Shown here: positions 55,101-61,860 of the stretch, piece by piece
How positions within the stretch are numbered: position 1 is the stretch's first letter
Layout of the letters: each line of letters begins with the position of its first letter
Source: Epiperipatus broadwayi
Lineage: Eukaryota; Onychophora; Udeonychophora; Euonychophora; Peripatidae
Assembly: GCA_028023455.1 (NCBI GenBank)
Contig: JAQFVV010000280.1
Span: 926,001 to 990,000, forward strand
DNA length: 64,000 bases
Direction: 5' to 3'
Translations under genes and position numbers: made by a program
The notes under the pieces: generated by a model
The model's database searches: none
What the model was told of the DNA's origin: nothing
The model's input: the letters and a program-made list of their open reading frames with translations, nothing else

Positions 55101-57985
55101 TAAATATATCTATAGACTATTATGAGAATTGAAATCTATAACTACAAAAAGGAAGAGGAGGGTAGAGCGAGCTTGTACTAAGAGGTTTATAAATGTTGCC
55201 TATCTAAATTATGATTGTAATATAATTTGAATTATCTTCAATGGAAATTATTTGCTTTGCAAGATGGTTTAAAACAAAAATAACATACTATGCTTACAAT
55301 TCAGTCAATGACTAATCAATTTTAATCTAGGAATTTTATAAGAAGATATGCATTAAGATTGATGAGTCTCCTGAAGCACAATTAATTTAACTTTGTAATT
55401 AACAATTAATTTGTAGAGGATCTTCATTTTTGATTTTGATATACTTTCAATGTTAACTTGAAGTAATTTTATTGTGTTTTATAAATCAGAATAAGATGAT
55501 GCTGTAGAGGGTTCTGGCACTTGAGATGTTCCAGGATTGTCCACACCATGTAGTCATTTTTTATTTTGACAGCTTAGGATCCTTATCTCTGTAAGTTGGG
55601 ATTATTACCACAATATCATTGCATAATTTGCTATCATTAACCAGGAACTCATCAAGATGATGTCTGGTTTCCATATGGAGGTTGTTGCTTTCACATATTA
55701 ATGTATGCTACTTGTAGAATGACCACGAGAAGTTTATCATTTATCCTCCCCAGAATAACAATACAGGATTATGAATAAATAATCCCATTATATCATGGGA
55801 TTGCTTTTTATTTTTTGCTTCAATAATTGATATATATATATATATATATTCATTTATCAATTTAAGAAAAAAGATAGAATAAAAAAAAATGTATATATAT
55901 TTTTTTCATTCTATATAATTGATTAGCAAATTTTCAAAGAGTCATCTGAAATTATGATTGTCATAATCTAATTTATTCTTATTTTAATTTTTTCATTACA
56001 TATTCATTTTTTTGCCATTTTTTTCAACATTTTTAAAGCCATATAATTAATTCTTATTTGAAAAAAATTACAAAGCATCCAATAACGAAATGTTCATTAT
56101 TTGTAACTGTTTTTTTTGAAGCATTCTTGGACAAATTTAAAAGAAACAATAATTTTAAAAATTAAATAACGAATCATGAAAAATATTTTTTAATATTTAT
56201 TATGTATTCTTTAAAATATCGAATAATATGTAAAAATAATGATAAAAATTTTATATTAAAATAAAAATAATTAATTTTTGTTAAAAATGTAGAATGATTT
56301 GTAAACAGTCATTAACAAAATTATATTACTTTAATTTTGTTTTGATAGATAATATGAACTAAGATCTCTAGAACCTTCAGTATCTGAAATATTTTGCACT
56401 TTACCTCTTTGGAGGATTAGATAGTAGGTGGGGAGGAAATTTAATAGTATTCCTTATCTAAAAAAGTAACAGAGAAGGAATATAAACTGTATGCAGGCAG
56501 AATATATATGTAGAAGTTCGTCTAAAAGAAACAAATGCTTTTTTTTTAAAAATAAGAATATTTGAATAACAATATATCACTAAAAATTTGCATAGATAGC
56601 AATGATTCTAAAGGTTAGTTTACTTATTTTTTTGTTTTTTTAATCAATAAAATTTATATTTTAATCCTATATATGGTTTTAAGTAATATTTATTTATTTA
56701 GGAAGATAGAATATGAGAGAATCAGAGAATAGTTCTAATATATTAAATTGATCTTTTTGATTAACAAAGAATATTTAACTATTCATATAGAATTAGTAAT
56801 TTTGGACAACTTTTTTTCATTTGTTTCAAATCATTATCAATTAAAACAGTAACAGAACTGAAATTATGCATTTTTTATTTGCTATTTATAGCTTTTTAAG
56901 TATAAATTATATTATTACAATTTCAAATCATATTTGTTTTGGGATTCAATTAAATTAATCAGTAGTTTATTATTTGATTATTAAAAAAATCTGTTTGTAT
57001 TTTTATTGCACTATTTTCAGAATTTTTAGCAGCATGGTTTGGGTTTTAATTGACAGTATTCTGCTATCCTTCATAGCTTTTTGTTGTTGTTGTTTGATAT
57101 TTACCTTTATGCATCACAATGAAGTGTTTAATTTTTTATTTTTTCCCCTATAATATACCAGAGGTATAGCATATGATCTATATTGTTTAGTTTATTTAAT
57201 AATAAAAAAAAAAATTGTATTTCATTATATATTAAAAGCCTCCAATTTTTTTTTTTTAATATTACGAATATTAAATTGACCCTTTATATATATTCATATA
57301 AAGTTTTTAGTATTTACTTTTTTTTATAGTTTTTAATGAATGTTTTTAATCTTGATTTTTTTATAGTTTTTAAATTTTTAACGAATCTTTTTAATTTTAA
57401 TTTTTTATTTTTTATTGTCTAAATATGTTGTTTTCTAGTAATAAATCTTTTCGATACCCTACTTTTATGATCTGGTTATCAATAATTTATAAAAGATAAT
57501 TTGTCTATCTAATTTTAACCATTTTATTTTGTTTTTTTATTTTTCAAAAAAAAAAAAAAAAGGTTTAGAGCAATTTTAAAGAGAATAAGACAGTCTTGTC
57601 TTTTTTTATTTTTAATTTTTACTGTTTCTGTCATTTTTTATTTTACTTGGAATTATGATTTTGTACCTGTGTTATAGATTAAGGATCAATTTTAATTATC
57701 CAAAGGAAATATCCTATTTATTTTGAGTGAGAATATAATTTATTTTGAGTTAGTTTATTTAAAACTTAATTATAATTACTTAAATAAACATCATAAAATT
57801 CTATGAAATTACATGATTTTGTTGTTTTGGTATTGTATGTATCGTAATCTAATTAATATATATGTATATATTATAGATGTATATCTCTTAGTTGCCTTGG
57901 TATTTATTTATATGAAGAATTAGTTCATCTTACTATGCATTCCAAAATTAAAGAGGCCATTAATGTATTGCTGGCAACATTAAGG
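10034..57985 (+). CDS. RALGAPA1: Ral GTPase-activating protein subunit alpha (partial, six exons)
   Basis: Catalytic alpha subunit family of the RalGAP complex, which with the beta subunit stimulates GTP hydrolysis by RalA/RalB; the family resembles tuberin (TSC2). The six exons total 681 nt and 227 codons with no internal stop, and they align in order with the vertebrate proteins: 'IRENLG..DN..P.P..LIPPL', 'GKLHA.RL.C', 'TIIKYC.P.FF.L..PG.TML..DF', 'PRTEA..LLGSL.CFPN', 'EPAGLAR', '[13 protein letters not shown]' and 'KIKEAINV'. This segment precedes the C-terminal Rap/ran-GAP domain, which must lie beyond the right edge; the N-terminal half lies beyond the left edge. Introns range from 3.6 to 23 kb. 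Invertebrates usually have a single RALGAPA gene, so the vertebrate symbol stands for the family rather than strict 1:1 orthology with RALGAPA1. Confidence 0.93.
10429..10626 (+). mobile_element. Truncated ribozyme repeat with 14-bp target-site duplication
   Basis: The direct repeat 'aaagtaggtgttaa' occurs at 10429-10442 and 10613-10626. The 170 bp between them is a fragment of the 455-bp repeat arrayed at 37-39 kb. It has the unit's end ('aacatcacatg'), then an internal deletion, then the ribozyme 3' part (CCAGAAACTAGTC at about 10472-10484, TTGGAT at 10493-10498), then the 'ttctggcatccattgatt' and 'gagtggcaat'-like segments, with a T-rich 3' end. The duplication indicates insertion by a retrotransposition-type mechanism. 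The CTGAYGA half of the ribozyme core is lost, so this copy could not self-cleave. Confidence 0.8.
11335..11400 (+). mobile_element. tRNA-derived SINE-like trace
   Basis: The sequence 'atgattagtgttttgactt' followed by 'gctacgcttataatcc' and 'aaattcaatcca' resembles, in order and spacing, a degenerate tRNA/SINE head (A box near TGGTTAGTG; B box near GGTTCGATTCC). No acceptor-stem pairing is evident, so it is not a functional tRNA gene. A weak call based on promoter-like boxes. Confidence 0.35.
12700..13640 (-). mobile_element. Possible decayed LINE (second family)
   Basis: Pyrimidine-rich on the plus strand, as expected for an A/G-rich LINE inserted in reverse. Around 13318-13370 the minus strand reads approximately '[14 protein letters not shown]', which resembles the '[15 protein letters not shown]' block of the copy at 34.8-35.7 kb. 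The rest is too decayed to follow. Tentative. Confidence 0.3.
15933..15996 (+). ncRNA. Degenerate hammerhead-like sequence
   Basis: Stem I can form from AAAATT (15933-15938) with AATTT (15991-15995), and TTGTC (15942-15946) with GATAA (15981-15985, one G.U pair). The 3' core is GAAAACGTTC (15971-15980), in which AACGTT is a minimal self-complementary stem III and the final C is the cleavage base. Stem II is AGG(G)...CCTT. The 5' core is CTTGATAATGA instead of CTGATGA, with extra bases, so the copy is probably inactive. The sequence is unrelated to the 6.05-kb and 37-39-kb ribozymes. The flanks at about 15.8-15.93 kb are GC-richer and carry two 'tttgcatatta' repeats. Confidence 0.45.
17710..17865 (+). 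CDS. RALGAPA1: RALGAPA exon b (52 codons)
   Basis: Acceptor 'atatttcag' and donor 'gtaaaa'; phase 0. It encodes [20 protein letters not shown] followed by a segment containing IVRRNDV and FYKILHRGL. It matches the family segment 'DKYKQGKLHAYKLIC...RRQDV...FYNIMHCGL'. An in-frame 'aggtaaatt' inside the exon is not used as a donor, because the homology continues through it. Confidence 0.94.
19333..19932 (-). pseudogene. LINE reverse transcriptase, N-terminal fragment
   Basis: An open frame of 199 codons. Residues near 85-135 cover the '[12 protein letters not shown]' linker block, followed by '[16 protein letters not shown]' (the K.PG.DGI motif of LINE RTs), then '[16 protein letters not shown]'. 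After KKGD the frame runs into unrelated sequence and ends. The YADD catalytic block is absent, so no enzyme can be made from this copy. The frame continues upstream across stops toward the endonuclease. Confidence 0.88.
20100..20915 (-). pseudogene. LINE EEP (APE-like) endonuclease domain
   Basis: Target-site nicking endonuclease of the RTE-like LINE. Reading the minus strand from about 20915: 'TYNCRSL', then '[12 protein letters not shown]' (catalytic E), 'QVYAPTS', '[10 protein letters not shown]' (GDFN motif), '[15 protein letters not shown]', '[17 protein letters not shown]' (DYIL motif) and '[12 protein letters not shown]' (SDHR motif). All main EEP motifs are present in order, but there are at least two in-frame stops (near 20844 and 20517), so only the 133-codon tail (20100-20501) is open. 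Confidence 0.88.
21269..21380. repeat. 28-bp tandem repeat, four copies
   Basis: Four diverged copies of a unit beginning 'catcacttgtgtgcataaag' and ending 'aatataaa'. It lies just outside the 5' leader of the LINE. An ordinary minisatellite. Confidence 0.85.
22340..22800 (-). other. GC-richer patch with TATA-like box
   Basis: A patch of balanced composition in AT-rich intron. On the minus strand, CGTATAAAAGAG (22671-22682) is a good TATA box. No open frame of note. It may be the remnant of an LTR or other promoter-bearing element, similar in kind to the patches at 26.3 and 33.6 kb. I found no terminal repeats to prove this. Confidence 0.3.
24300..24431 (+). CDS. RALGAPA1: RALGAPA exon c (44 codons)
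   Basis: Acceptor is a long T run ending 'tttttttag'; donor 'gtaagc'; phase 0. It encodes [20 protein letters not shown] followed by GSTMLILDF, then an IHAAN...SANELKE end. The family signature 'IIKHCSP.FFSLGLPG.TML..DFI.AA' is clear. Confidence 0.95.
25095..25190 (-). mobile_element. Ribozyme-repeat fragment
   Basis: Matches the array units between 'tgcaagc..agagtaatca' and 'cctact.atcc', here as 'gcaggctttagtaatcagta', 'gatgctagaagattaccgca' and 'aatacctatctagtatctat'. It stops before the ribozyme core. It is most similar to the copy at 35.78 kb, including the preceding 'aagcatacaca' text, so those two belong to one subfamily. Confidence 0.65.
25764..25886. repeat. 31-bp tandem repeat, four copies
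   Basis: The unit runs 'gcacagtttctggttttcat' then 'atgcggtttaa'. Four copies with gradual divergence begin near 25764, 25795, 25826 and 25857. Within the GC-richer patch upstream of the candidate promoter on the minus strand. Confidence 0.8.
26308..26344 (-). promoter_or_regulatory. Candidate TATA/initiator promoter
   Basis: On the minus strand TGTATAAAAG (26335-26344) is followed, at a spacing usual for RNA polymerase II, by TCTTCAGTGAG (26308-26318), which resembles an arthropod initiator (TCAGT). A short open frame (26123-26377) overlaps it. Such TATA-Inr pairs are common in LTR retrotransposon LTRs; whether this is an LTR is not shown. Confidence 0.35.
27417..27428 (+). promoter_or_regulatory. 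TATA-like box
   Basis: 'ggtatataaag' lies in the GC-richer region with pyrimidine-rich sequence 40-60 bp downstream ('atctctcttatctgtttttt'). Possible promoter of an unidentified retroelement. Isolated TATA boxes are weak evidence in AT-rich DNA. Confidence 0.2.
29492..29967 (-). pseudogene. LINE C-terminal zinc-binding domain (second family)
   Basis: A 156-codon open frame on the minus strand. Residues about 38-60 read '[20 protein letters not shown]', followed by '[19 protein letters not shown]', a C-x2-C...H-x4-C zinc-binding arrangement, then '[14 protein letters not shown]'. I recognise this block as the C-terminal end of EEP/RT LINEs seen in arachnid genomes ('LLF.AR.G...R....VC..C...E...H....C'). 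The RT part is missing, so this is a 5'-truncated 3' end, which is normal for LINEs. The zinc ligands are all intact. It is attached to a G-run at its 5' side. Confidence 0.75.
29968..29987 (+). repeat. G-run, potential G-quadruplex
   Basis: Seven G followed by three TGGG units give at least four runs of three or more G separated by single T, the strongest form of G-quadruplex motif. Striking in such AT-rich DNA. It sits exactly at the 5' limit of the truncated LINE end. Confidence 0.85.
30000..34760. other. Mixed AT-rich and GC-richer unidentified sequence
   Basis: GC-richer patches at 30.69-31.28, 31.43-31.57, 32.08-32.43, 33.18-33.60 and 34.50-34.74 kb alternate with AT-rich stretches. 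30.71-30.81 kb has three imperfect copies of an approximately 33-bp unit ending 'ttttcaaagaggg'. 31.44-31.48 kb carries 'ggggttcgaacctc', like a tRNA T-arm, but no complete tRNA fold. 33.58 kb has AGGGTATAAATAAA on the minus strand. No family identified. Confidence 0.35.
33903..33947. repeat. Short perfect hairpin
   Basis: 'attcactgtgg' (33903-33913) and 'ccacagtgaat' (33937-33947) are perfect 11-bp inverted repeats around a 23-bp loop, inside AT-rich sequence. Possibly one end or the whole of a small foldback element. Confidence 0.6.
34790..35720 (-). pseudogene. LINE reverse transcriptase, C-terminal half (second family)
   Basis: Read right to left across frameshifts. A 'FFADISF' block replaces FADD (the second D is lost) near 35.6 kb, then '[20 protein letters not shown]', '[10 protein letters not shown]' (the YLG motif after the RT palm), '[20 protein letters not shown]', '[20 protein letters not shown]' and '[20 protein letters not shown]'. 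It ends at 'KRIEALIKK' near 34820. The same family as 60235-64000: the two copies share the 'NVV.RY.YLGI.L' and 'KKRKGL.KK' blocks. Inactive. Confidence 0.82.
35775..36050 (-). mobile_element. Ribozyme-repeat fragments in opposite orientations
   Basis: The left part (35787-35905) is an array-unit fragment on the minus strand. Its ribozyme region reads, on that strand, CAGCTGATGGAAGCTAGAAA then CTAATCTGG and ATATTGGAT: a degenerate core (CTGATGG, ATC). The right part (about 35955-36045, 'ggtggcaatattatatggag' onward) matches the unit in plus orientation. The inverted arrangement mimics the large array at 37-39 kb on a smaller scale. Confidence 0.65.
37145..37203 (-). ncRNA. Hammerhead ribozyme, array unit 1 (degenerate)
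   Basis: Stem I outer helix ATCCAA/TTGGAT is intact. On the minus strand the core reads CTGACAA (G8 to A) and AAAA in place of GAAA, and the stem III strand is CTAATC instead of CTAGTC. Three changes at conserved positions predict loss of activity. Confidence 0.6.
37604..37662 (-). ncRNA. Hammerhead ribozyme, array unit 2 (one core change)
   Basis: On the minus strand: ATCCAAGG..CTCA, core CTAACGA (G5 to A), stem II ATGC.CACAA.GCCA, GAAA, the self-complementary ACTAGT, C17 (cut site between 37618 and 37617), then TGCGG and TTGGAT. G5 is invariant, so this copy is predicted inactive. Confidence 0.65.
38059..38117 (-). ncRNA. Hammerhead ribozyme, array unit 3 (core intact)
   Basis: On the minus strand the core CTGACGA and GAAA are complete. 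Stem III is the six-base self-complementary ACTAGT, and C17 gives a GUC cleavage triplet (cut between 38073 and 38072). Stem I has the inner pairs TCA/TG(T) and the outer six pairs ATCCAA/TTGGAT, separated by an internal loop as in natural type I ribozymes. Stem II is weak: ATGC.CACAA.GCCA has an A.A at 10.1/11.1 and a U.C next to it. Fold strongly supported, activity uncertain. Confidence 0.7.
38820..38879 (+). ncRNA. Hammerhead ribozyme, inverted array copy
   Basis: Plus strand: ATCCAAGGCTACTCA, then CTGACGA (38834-38840), AGGCCACAAGTGGA, GAAA (38856-38859), the self-complementary ACTAGT, C17 (cut after 38865), TGGGG, and TTGGAT (38874-38879). All invariant bases are present. Stem I pairs CTCA with TGGG and ATCCAA with TTGGAT. 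Stem II differs from the other units at 'gtgg' (others 'gcc'), allowing CCAC/GUGG pairing in a shifted register. This copy is on the host-gene sense strand. Confidence 0.7.
41700..42049 (-). pseudogene. PLE GIY-YIG endonuclease (left arm)
   Basis: Minus-strand counterpart of the right arm. The open piece 41843-42049 covers '[17 protein letters not shown]' (YIG reads YVS, so the second motif is damaged), '[16 protein letters not shown]' and then a stop; the His block follows in broken frame toward 41700. Inactive. Confidence 0.82.
42049..42373 (+). pseudogene. PLE GIY-YIG endonuclease (right arm)
   Basis: Open frame of 99 codons from 42071. It has '[17 protein letters not shown]' (the GIY-YIG motif, with the Cys of the PLE CxC-type insert region), '[15 protein letters not shown]' (catalytic Arg), '[16 protein letters not shown]' (His block) and '[18 protein letters not shown]'. 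This is the standard C-terminal domain of Penelope-like retroelements, where it nicks target DNA. The upstream RT is missing. A frame break ends the ORF a little early, since the family sequence appears to continue beyond 42373 in another frame. Confidence 0.87.
42620..42867. mobile_element. MITE-like element inside the PLE arm
   Basis: Terminal inverted repeats of about 25 bp: 42620-42644 ('agtaataatcagccattaag' onward) and the complement of 42843-42867, one mismatch. Total about 248 bp, with no coding capacity. The word 'tagtattgtatt' occurs on both sides (42559-42570 and 42868-42879), possibly part of a target duplication. It lies in the segment that interrupts the right PLE arm, so it or its carrier arrived after the PLE. 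Confidence 0.65.
44070..45185. mobile_element. Three decayed ribozyme-repeat copies
   Basis: 44070-44250 follows the array unit on the minus strand ('aaaatcccca', 'ggtttctag', then 'cctagcagcttctttttatg'). 44745-44850 (plus) keeps 'agtgac..ttagaaattggtctgg' and 'gggattttat'. 45105-45180 (plus) keeps 'cactaacc..ccagaaatta' and 'gatatggggatgttagatga'. All ribozyme cores are ruined. They show that the family has a long history at this locus. Confidence 0.5.
47644..47769 (+). CDS. RALGAPA1: RALGAPA exon d (42 codons)
   Basis: Acceptor 'gtttttag', donor 'gtaaga'; phase 0. It encodes [20 protein letters not shown], then [16 protein letters not shown] and PSRDIK. Matches the family block 'PRVEA..LLGSLVCFPN....LPSL.P.......DVK'. 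Confidence 0.95.
51131..51154. repeat. Perfect 10-bp hairpin
   Basis: 'tgggtgtgtg' (51131-51140) and 'cacacaccca' (51145-51154) form a perfect stem with a four-base loop, just upstream of the 69-bp duplication and about 200 bp before an exon. Confidence 0.8.
51165..51302. repeat. Perfect 69-bp tandem duplication
   Basis: The unit begins 'gaatataaaatgaatatctt' at 51165 and again at 51234, and the two copies appear identical. This indicates a very recent duplication or an assembly or replication slippage event. Confidence 0.9.
51351..51409 (+). CDS. RALGAPA1: RALGAPA exon e (59 nt)
   Basis: Acceptor AAG, donor 'gtaagt'. It encodes [19 protein letters not shown] and the first two bases of an Arg codon (AG|A) completed by the next exon. 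Corresponds to the family block 'ELIIKTVL....EPSGPAR'. The small size explains why ORF-based searches would miss it. Confidence 0.92.
51760..55800 (-). pseudogene. Jockey/CR1-like LINE, decayed
   Basis: Minus strand, many stops and frameshifts. From about 53.95 kb downward, pieces read like 'IPKIWRKAKTIAVLK', '..[15 protein letters not shown]', '[13 protein letters not shown]', '[15 protein letters not shown]' and 'YTDDTVL' (the YADD catalytic block, A to T). These are RT motifs of Jockey/CR1-type LINEs in the right order, at about 53.3-54.0 kb. The extents on either side (51.76-53.3 and 54.0-55.8 kb) are inferred from composition and continuing fragments. Local duplications interrupt it at three places. 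A third LINE family, distinct from the RTE-like one and the 60-kb one. Confidence 0.65.
53217..53452. repeat. Tandem duplication inside decayed LINE (about 115 bp)
   Basis: Two diverged copies starting 'ccattctttgaaaaatattt' (53217) and 'ccattctttgaaaaagattt' (53332) both continue through a 'gttgtctttt.agaag' stretch. The duplicated piece includes the YADD region of the LINE. Divergence shows that the duplication is old. Confidence 0.75.
57877..57985 (+). CDS. RALGAPA1: RALGAPA exon f (109 nt)
   Basis: Acceptor 'attatag', donor 'gtaaga'. Its first base completes the split Arg codon, then [36 protein letters not shown]. Matches the family block 'RCVALCSLGIWICEELVH...HP.IKEA.NV....LK'. The next exon, which should begin near 'F.NK.VA', lies beyond the right edge. 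Confidence 0.95.
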
Positions 57986-58591
57986 GTAAGATAATTGATA
58001 ATTTTCACTTATTAGATTGTTTTTTTCTTTTTTGTTATTTACATATTCAAATTATTATAATTATTAAAAAAAAATATTTACAAAAATAATTAAGAAATTT
58101 TTTTTATAATTGAATAATAATCAAATATCAAATTTTTGTATAATGAATATTTTAACAAACACAGAAGATACTGTAGAGAAAAATTATATTTACACCCAAA
58201 AAAAGTGTTCTTATTCAAAAAGAGTTTAATTTTTTTTTTTTTAGATTTTTGCCTTTTATTTTGTCTCTGTTGTACAAATTAACACTAATACTAAAGATAA
58301 TATTTCAAATAATTAATTATTTAATATATTTTCATTAATAATTTTTTTCATATCATTTTCTCTACAAATAGGATTTTCTATTTTATTTAGTTTATTGTTA
58401 ATGAGTTATAATTTATTTCTTTATTTTTATCTTTAAAAAATGACCATGAATCATAAAATATTAAAGATTTGAATTGTAATTGAAATTATTGATTATATTA
58501 CTACCTATATATGTTTCTCCCACCCTCCTCTCTATATAGATATATGGAAAAAGTTACCTGCTAAAAATATACTATATGTAAAAAATTTAAG

Positions 58592-58617
58592 TATAATAAT
58601 AATAATAATAATAATAA
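58592..58617. repeat. (TAA)n microsatellite
   Basis: About eight uninterrupted TAA/ATA triplets. Confidence 0.9.
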
Positions 58618-58879
58618 AAAATAGAACAGTTATAGATTAATTAAAAATATTTTCATTAATTGGTAATAGTAGAAATGTTGTAACTGATGAAAATATGTGA
58701 ATAGGTTAAAAATATCAAAGAATTTGTAATATCTATATATAGGGATTGGATAAAATAACTTAAACATTTATGATACTTTTATTAATATAGCGCAAGCTAC
58801 CATTTATATCAAAAGTTACCTGTATGTTAAATAGAATTTAATTATATATTATTTGAACAGTATATTAATGGGAAAAGAT

Positions 58880-59790
58880 CTCTATTATTATTGGAGAATA
58901 TCAACCAATCACTCATTGTTTAAGAATGATTCCTAGGGCTCAATAATATTTAAGTCAGATGATTAGTAAAATCACGGCTAATGTGTAGCATCAATTTTGT
59001 ATTATTCAATTGAATATTTGACATTATTATTTGTTTGAATTGAAGCATTATCATTTTCAAAAGTGATAGCGTTATCTGTGTTTGCAGTATGGAATAATCT
59101 TAGTTTCCAAAATATTTGAATATGTATTGTAGTATATCTATGCATGATACTTATTAGATTAAAAAATATTATAGTATGAATATCTAAATCATGACAGTTT
59201 ATGATAACTTTTTGCAGTTGACAGAAAGCAGTCTACTTAATAGATTTCTTTTGATGATTGCCAGGTGTAAATACTTCCAGCAGGTAGAAAAATAAGAATG
59301 GTAATTTGTCTCACCATATGATATTTTATGATTAATTATTTATGGTTCCAGTTTTATGCCTGTAACAAAGTCTTTTTTGTATTATTGTATATAGATCAGT
59401 CACTTTAAAATAACAGCTTGGTCTAAATGTTTAATTTTGAATTTCTTGCAAAGTAATTTTGATGGATACTAGAATATTGTTGATTTAATATGTTCTGTTG
59501 CAGTTTTGGTTATAATGATTTTTAATGCTCAGTAATTATTTACAGTAAGTTGGTTAAGAAAAATTTTGTTCTATTTTAAATAAATACAGTTATCACTCTT
59601 TAGTTTCTTTTAATTTTGAAACAATAGTTCATTAGATTTAGTTACCAATCTGCAATTGATTAATATAATCAGTTTTAAATTCAGGCAGTTTGACTGAAAT
59701 TGATATCAACTTCTTTCAGATACTTCTTAGGATTTTATCTGTGATAGAAAATAATATTATGTTGATTATTAATATAATAGATAATTTTAT
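58880..59790 (-). pseudogene. Tc1/mariner transposase, decayed
   Basis: Read right to left on the minus strand. An N-terminal block near 59.23-59.33 kb ('IIKRNLLSRLLSVN') resembles the '..RKPLLS..N' region of Tc1-like transposases. 'ENDNASIQTNNNVK' follows near 59.04 kb (equivalent to QDND..H.S..V), then 'NKID' and 'SSDLNIIEP' near 58.95 kb (equivalent to SPDLNPIE). The second D and the final E of the catalytic triad are visible with 36 residues between them as the copy now stands. Several in-frame stops; inactive. Terminal repeats were not found. Confidence 0.7.
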
Positions 59791-59869
59791 TATTTTGTCC
59801 AGTTCTATATGTTGTACACATTAATCTTTCATATTTTTTATAAATACATATGAGCATGTAAATAAATTA

Positions 59870-60160
59870 CACCAATTCAGAGGCAAAATTCTTCATACAG
59901 TTGTGAATGTTTGTGCATAAAATTTAGTGCCTACTTATTCAATATCCCCAGCCTAGTTTCTAGCTTTCATCAGTGAGGAATCTTGGGATCTGAGAATTGC
60001 ATCTAGATTTTAGGATCTAATGCAACCCATTAGCAACTACCTTTTATCTTTTTAATTATCTATAAAGTTATGACTCAAAAATGAAAAACACATTAATGTT
60101 TTCAATCCAAACTCATTCACTTGTATAGTCATATAGATCTGAAACCAGTTCAATATGGAA
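59870..60160 (-). mobile_element. Ribozyme-repeat copy, diverged subfamily
   Basis: Follows the array unit from 'aggcaaaattcttcatacag' through 'gtgcataaaattt', the ribozyme region and 'tgcaaccc..tagcaactacc' to 'ttcaatccaaactcattcac'. On the minus strand the ribozyme reads CTCACTGATGAAAGCTAGAA then ACTAGGC and TGGGGATATTGAAT. The 5' core CTGATGA and GAAA are intact, but stem II is shortened and the base pairing with A15.1 is changed (T to G). Probably inactive. Confidence 0.7.
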
Positions 60161-60452
60161 CAGTAGCATATATGAATGCTTAGTTAAGGATATATGGAGT
60201 TTCAAAGAAAAGGAGAAAAAAATAATAAGTTATAGGGGATATGATTGGGCATATTGAAGAAATTGATGACACGGATAACAAGAATGGACAGCTTTTGAAA
60301 ATTTTTTGTCAGAGAATGAATTTGAGCATTGGAAAATTTATCAAATATTTATGAAGGGCAATACACATGTTCTAGAAATAAAATATTATATACAATATAT
60401 TGTATGTATTAGTGGAGAAAGAGGGTATGAATAAAAATATGGAAAATTAAAA

Positions 60453-60872
60453 GTGTTTGTTGATGAAGAGAAAGTATGTAATAGCGATCATAATTTCTTT
60501 ATAATAGAAATGATTAGAAAAGTGATGGAAAATAGTAATAAAAGTAGAAAGGATAGTGAAAGATGTGGACAGAAAATGAATGATAAAAATAAGTTAGAAG
60601 AATATAAAATTAAAGTAGAAGAAGTCATGGAAGAGTTTATTGGGGATGAATATAAATACTGGTGTGATGAAATAAAAAAAGGGGAAAATATGGGTTTAGG
60701 TGAGAATATTCAGAAGAATAAAAATAATAGAAATGTGAGAATTAGTAAAAGTGTAAAAGAGAGGGAAAAAGCATGCAGAGAATATAAGTTTGCTATTAAG
60801 AACAAAAAAAGTGAAAAAGATGTAAATGTTAAATGGGAAAACTATTTTAAAAAAAGAAGTTGGCTAAAATAG
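60453..60872 (+). pseudogene. LINE endonuclease end and linker ORF
   Basis: A 139-codon open piece of the LINE. It starts just before the EEP 'NSDHNFFIIEM' motif and continues into a highly charged lysine/glutamate-rich linker ('KAREYK'-type helices), ending near 60872 where the frame shifts. No independent function; the N-terminal endonuclease half is in another frame upstream. Confidence 0.7.
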
Positions 60873-61256
60873 ATAATTATAGATAGAGAGAATGAAATTA
60901 AATAGTAAATTATTGGAAGATAAGAATAAAGTGGAAGAGATGAGAATAAAAATTTTGGAAATATATTGAAATAAAAAATGTAGGGGGTAGAAATAGTATT
61001 ACTAGATGATGAGGAAAAAGAGTTGTAGCTCTGGAAAAGATTTAGAGACAATCTTAAATAGTTTGTAATGGATATAGAAAAGATGTTAGATGTGAATGAC
61101 AGAGGGATAACAAAAATAAAAATAAAAATATTGGTTTTACAGAAAATGAATTGAATGAGACAGGGAAGAAATTGAAGAGTGGAAAGGCATGAGGTTTAAA
61201 TGGATGGGTAGCAGAGATGGTGATGAAATTTGGAAAACAGGGCAAAATTAATTTAT

Positions 61257-61434
61257 CATGTTTTAATATGGTCGCACAGAAAGCAGAATTTCCAGATAGT
61301 TGGAATAATACAAGAATAGGGCTGTTATTTGAAGAAAATTTAATCTATTATCATGTTTTAATATGATAGCACAAAGCAGCATTTCCAGATAGTTGAAATA
61401 ATTACAAGAGTAGGGCTGTTATTTGAAGAAAAGG
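61257..61434. repeat. Tandem duplication in the RT (about 96 bp)
   Basis: 'catgttttaatatggtcgca' (61257) and 'catgttttaatatgatagca' (61353) start two copies that run through 'tttccagatagttg' and 'agggctgttatttgaagaaa'. It duplicates the 'FPDSW' RT segment. A local event after insertion, or inherited from the source copy. Confidence 0.85.
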
Positions 61435-61608
61435 ATAAGGACCATGGATAGTTAAACTATTATAGACCGATACTGTTAATGTCCGTGTTATATAAAATTT
61501 TTGCATAAACAGTGGCTGGAAAGGTGACAAAATGGATGGAAGAAAATAATATAGATTAAGAAATGCAAGGAGGTTTTAGATCGGATAGTCATATAGGGGA
61601 TAGTTTAT

Positions 61609-61860
61609 TTGTACATGAATACAAATAGACAGTTATATACAGTCTTTATAGATATAAAGAAGACATATTATAGAGTAAATAGAAATTTATTATGGGTAAG
61701 TTTAGTAAATTTGGAAATGAATGGAGCTTTACTGAATCTTATTAAGAGATTCTATGAAGATAATTACTATATGTATCAATTAGAAAATATAGAATCAGAG
61801 TTAAAAAATGGGGTTGGTCTAAGACAAGGATGCTCTATGTCACCTATTTTCTTTTTTTTT
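61609..61860 (+). pseudogene. LINE RT palm fragment
   Basis: Open piece with 'YTVFIDIKKTYYRVNRNLL' (the F-x-D block; catalytic Asp present) and 'GVGLRQGCSMSPIFF' (the RQGCPLSP block). It ends where the insertion begins. The FADD block that should follow lies 1.8 kb away at 63.66 kb. Confidence 0.85.

Larger units (their letters stand above)
51410..57876 (+). other. Intron e-f (6.5 kb)
   Basis: Most of the left and middle part is the decayed Jockey/CR1-like LINE. 56.0-57.87 kb is AT-rich with nothing recognised except T/A runs; a (TA)n tract lies at 55829-55849. Ends with 'tatattatag'. Confidence 0.85.
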
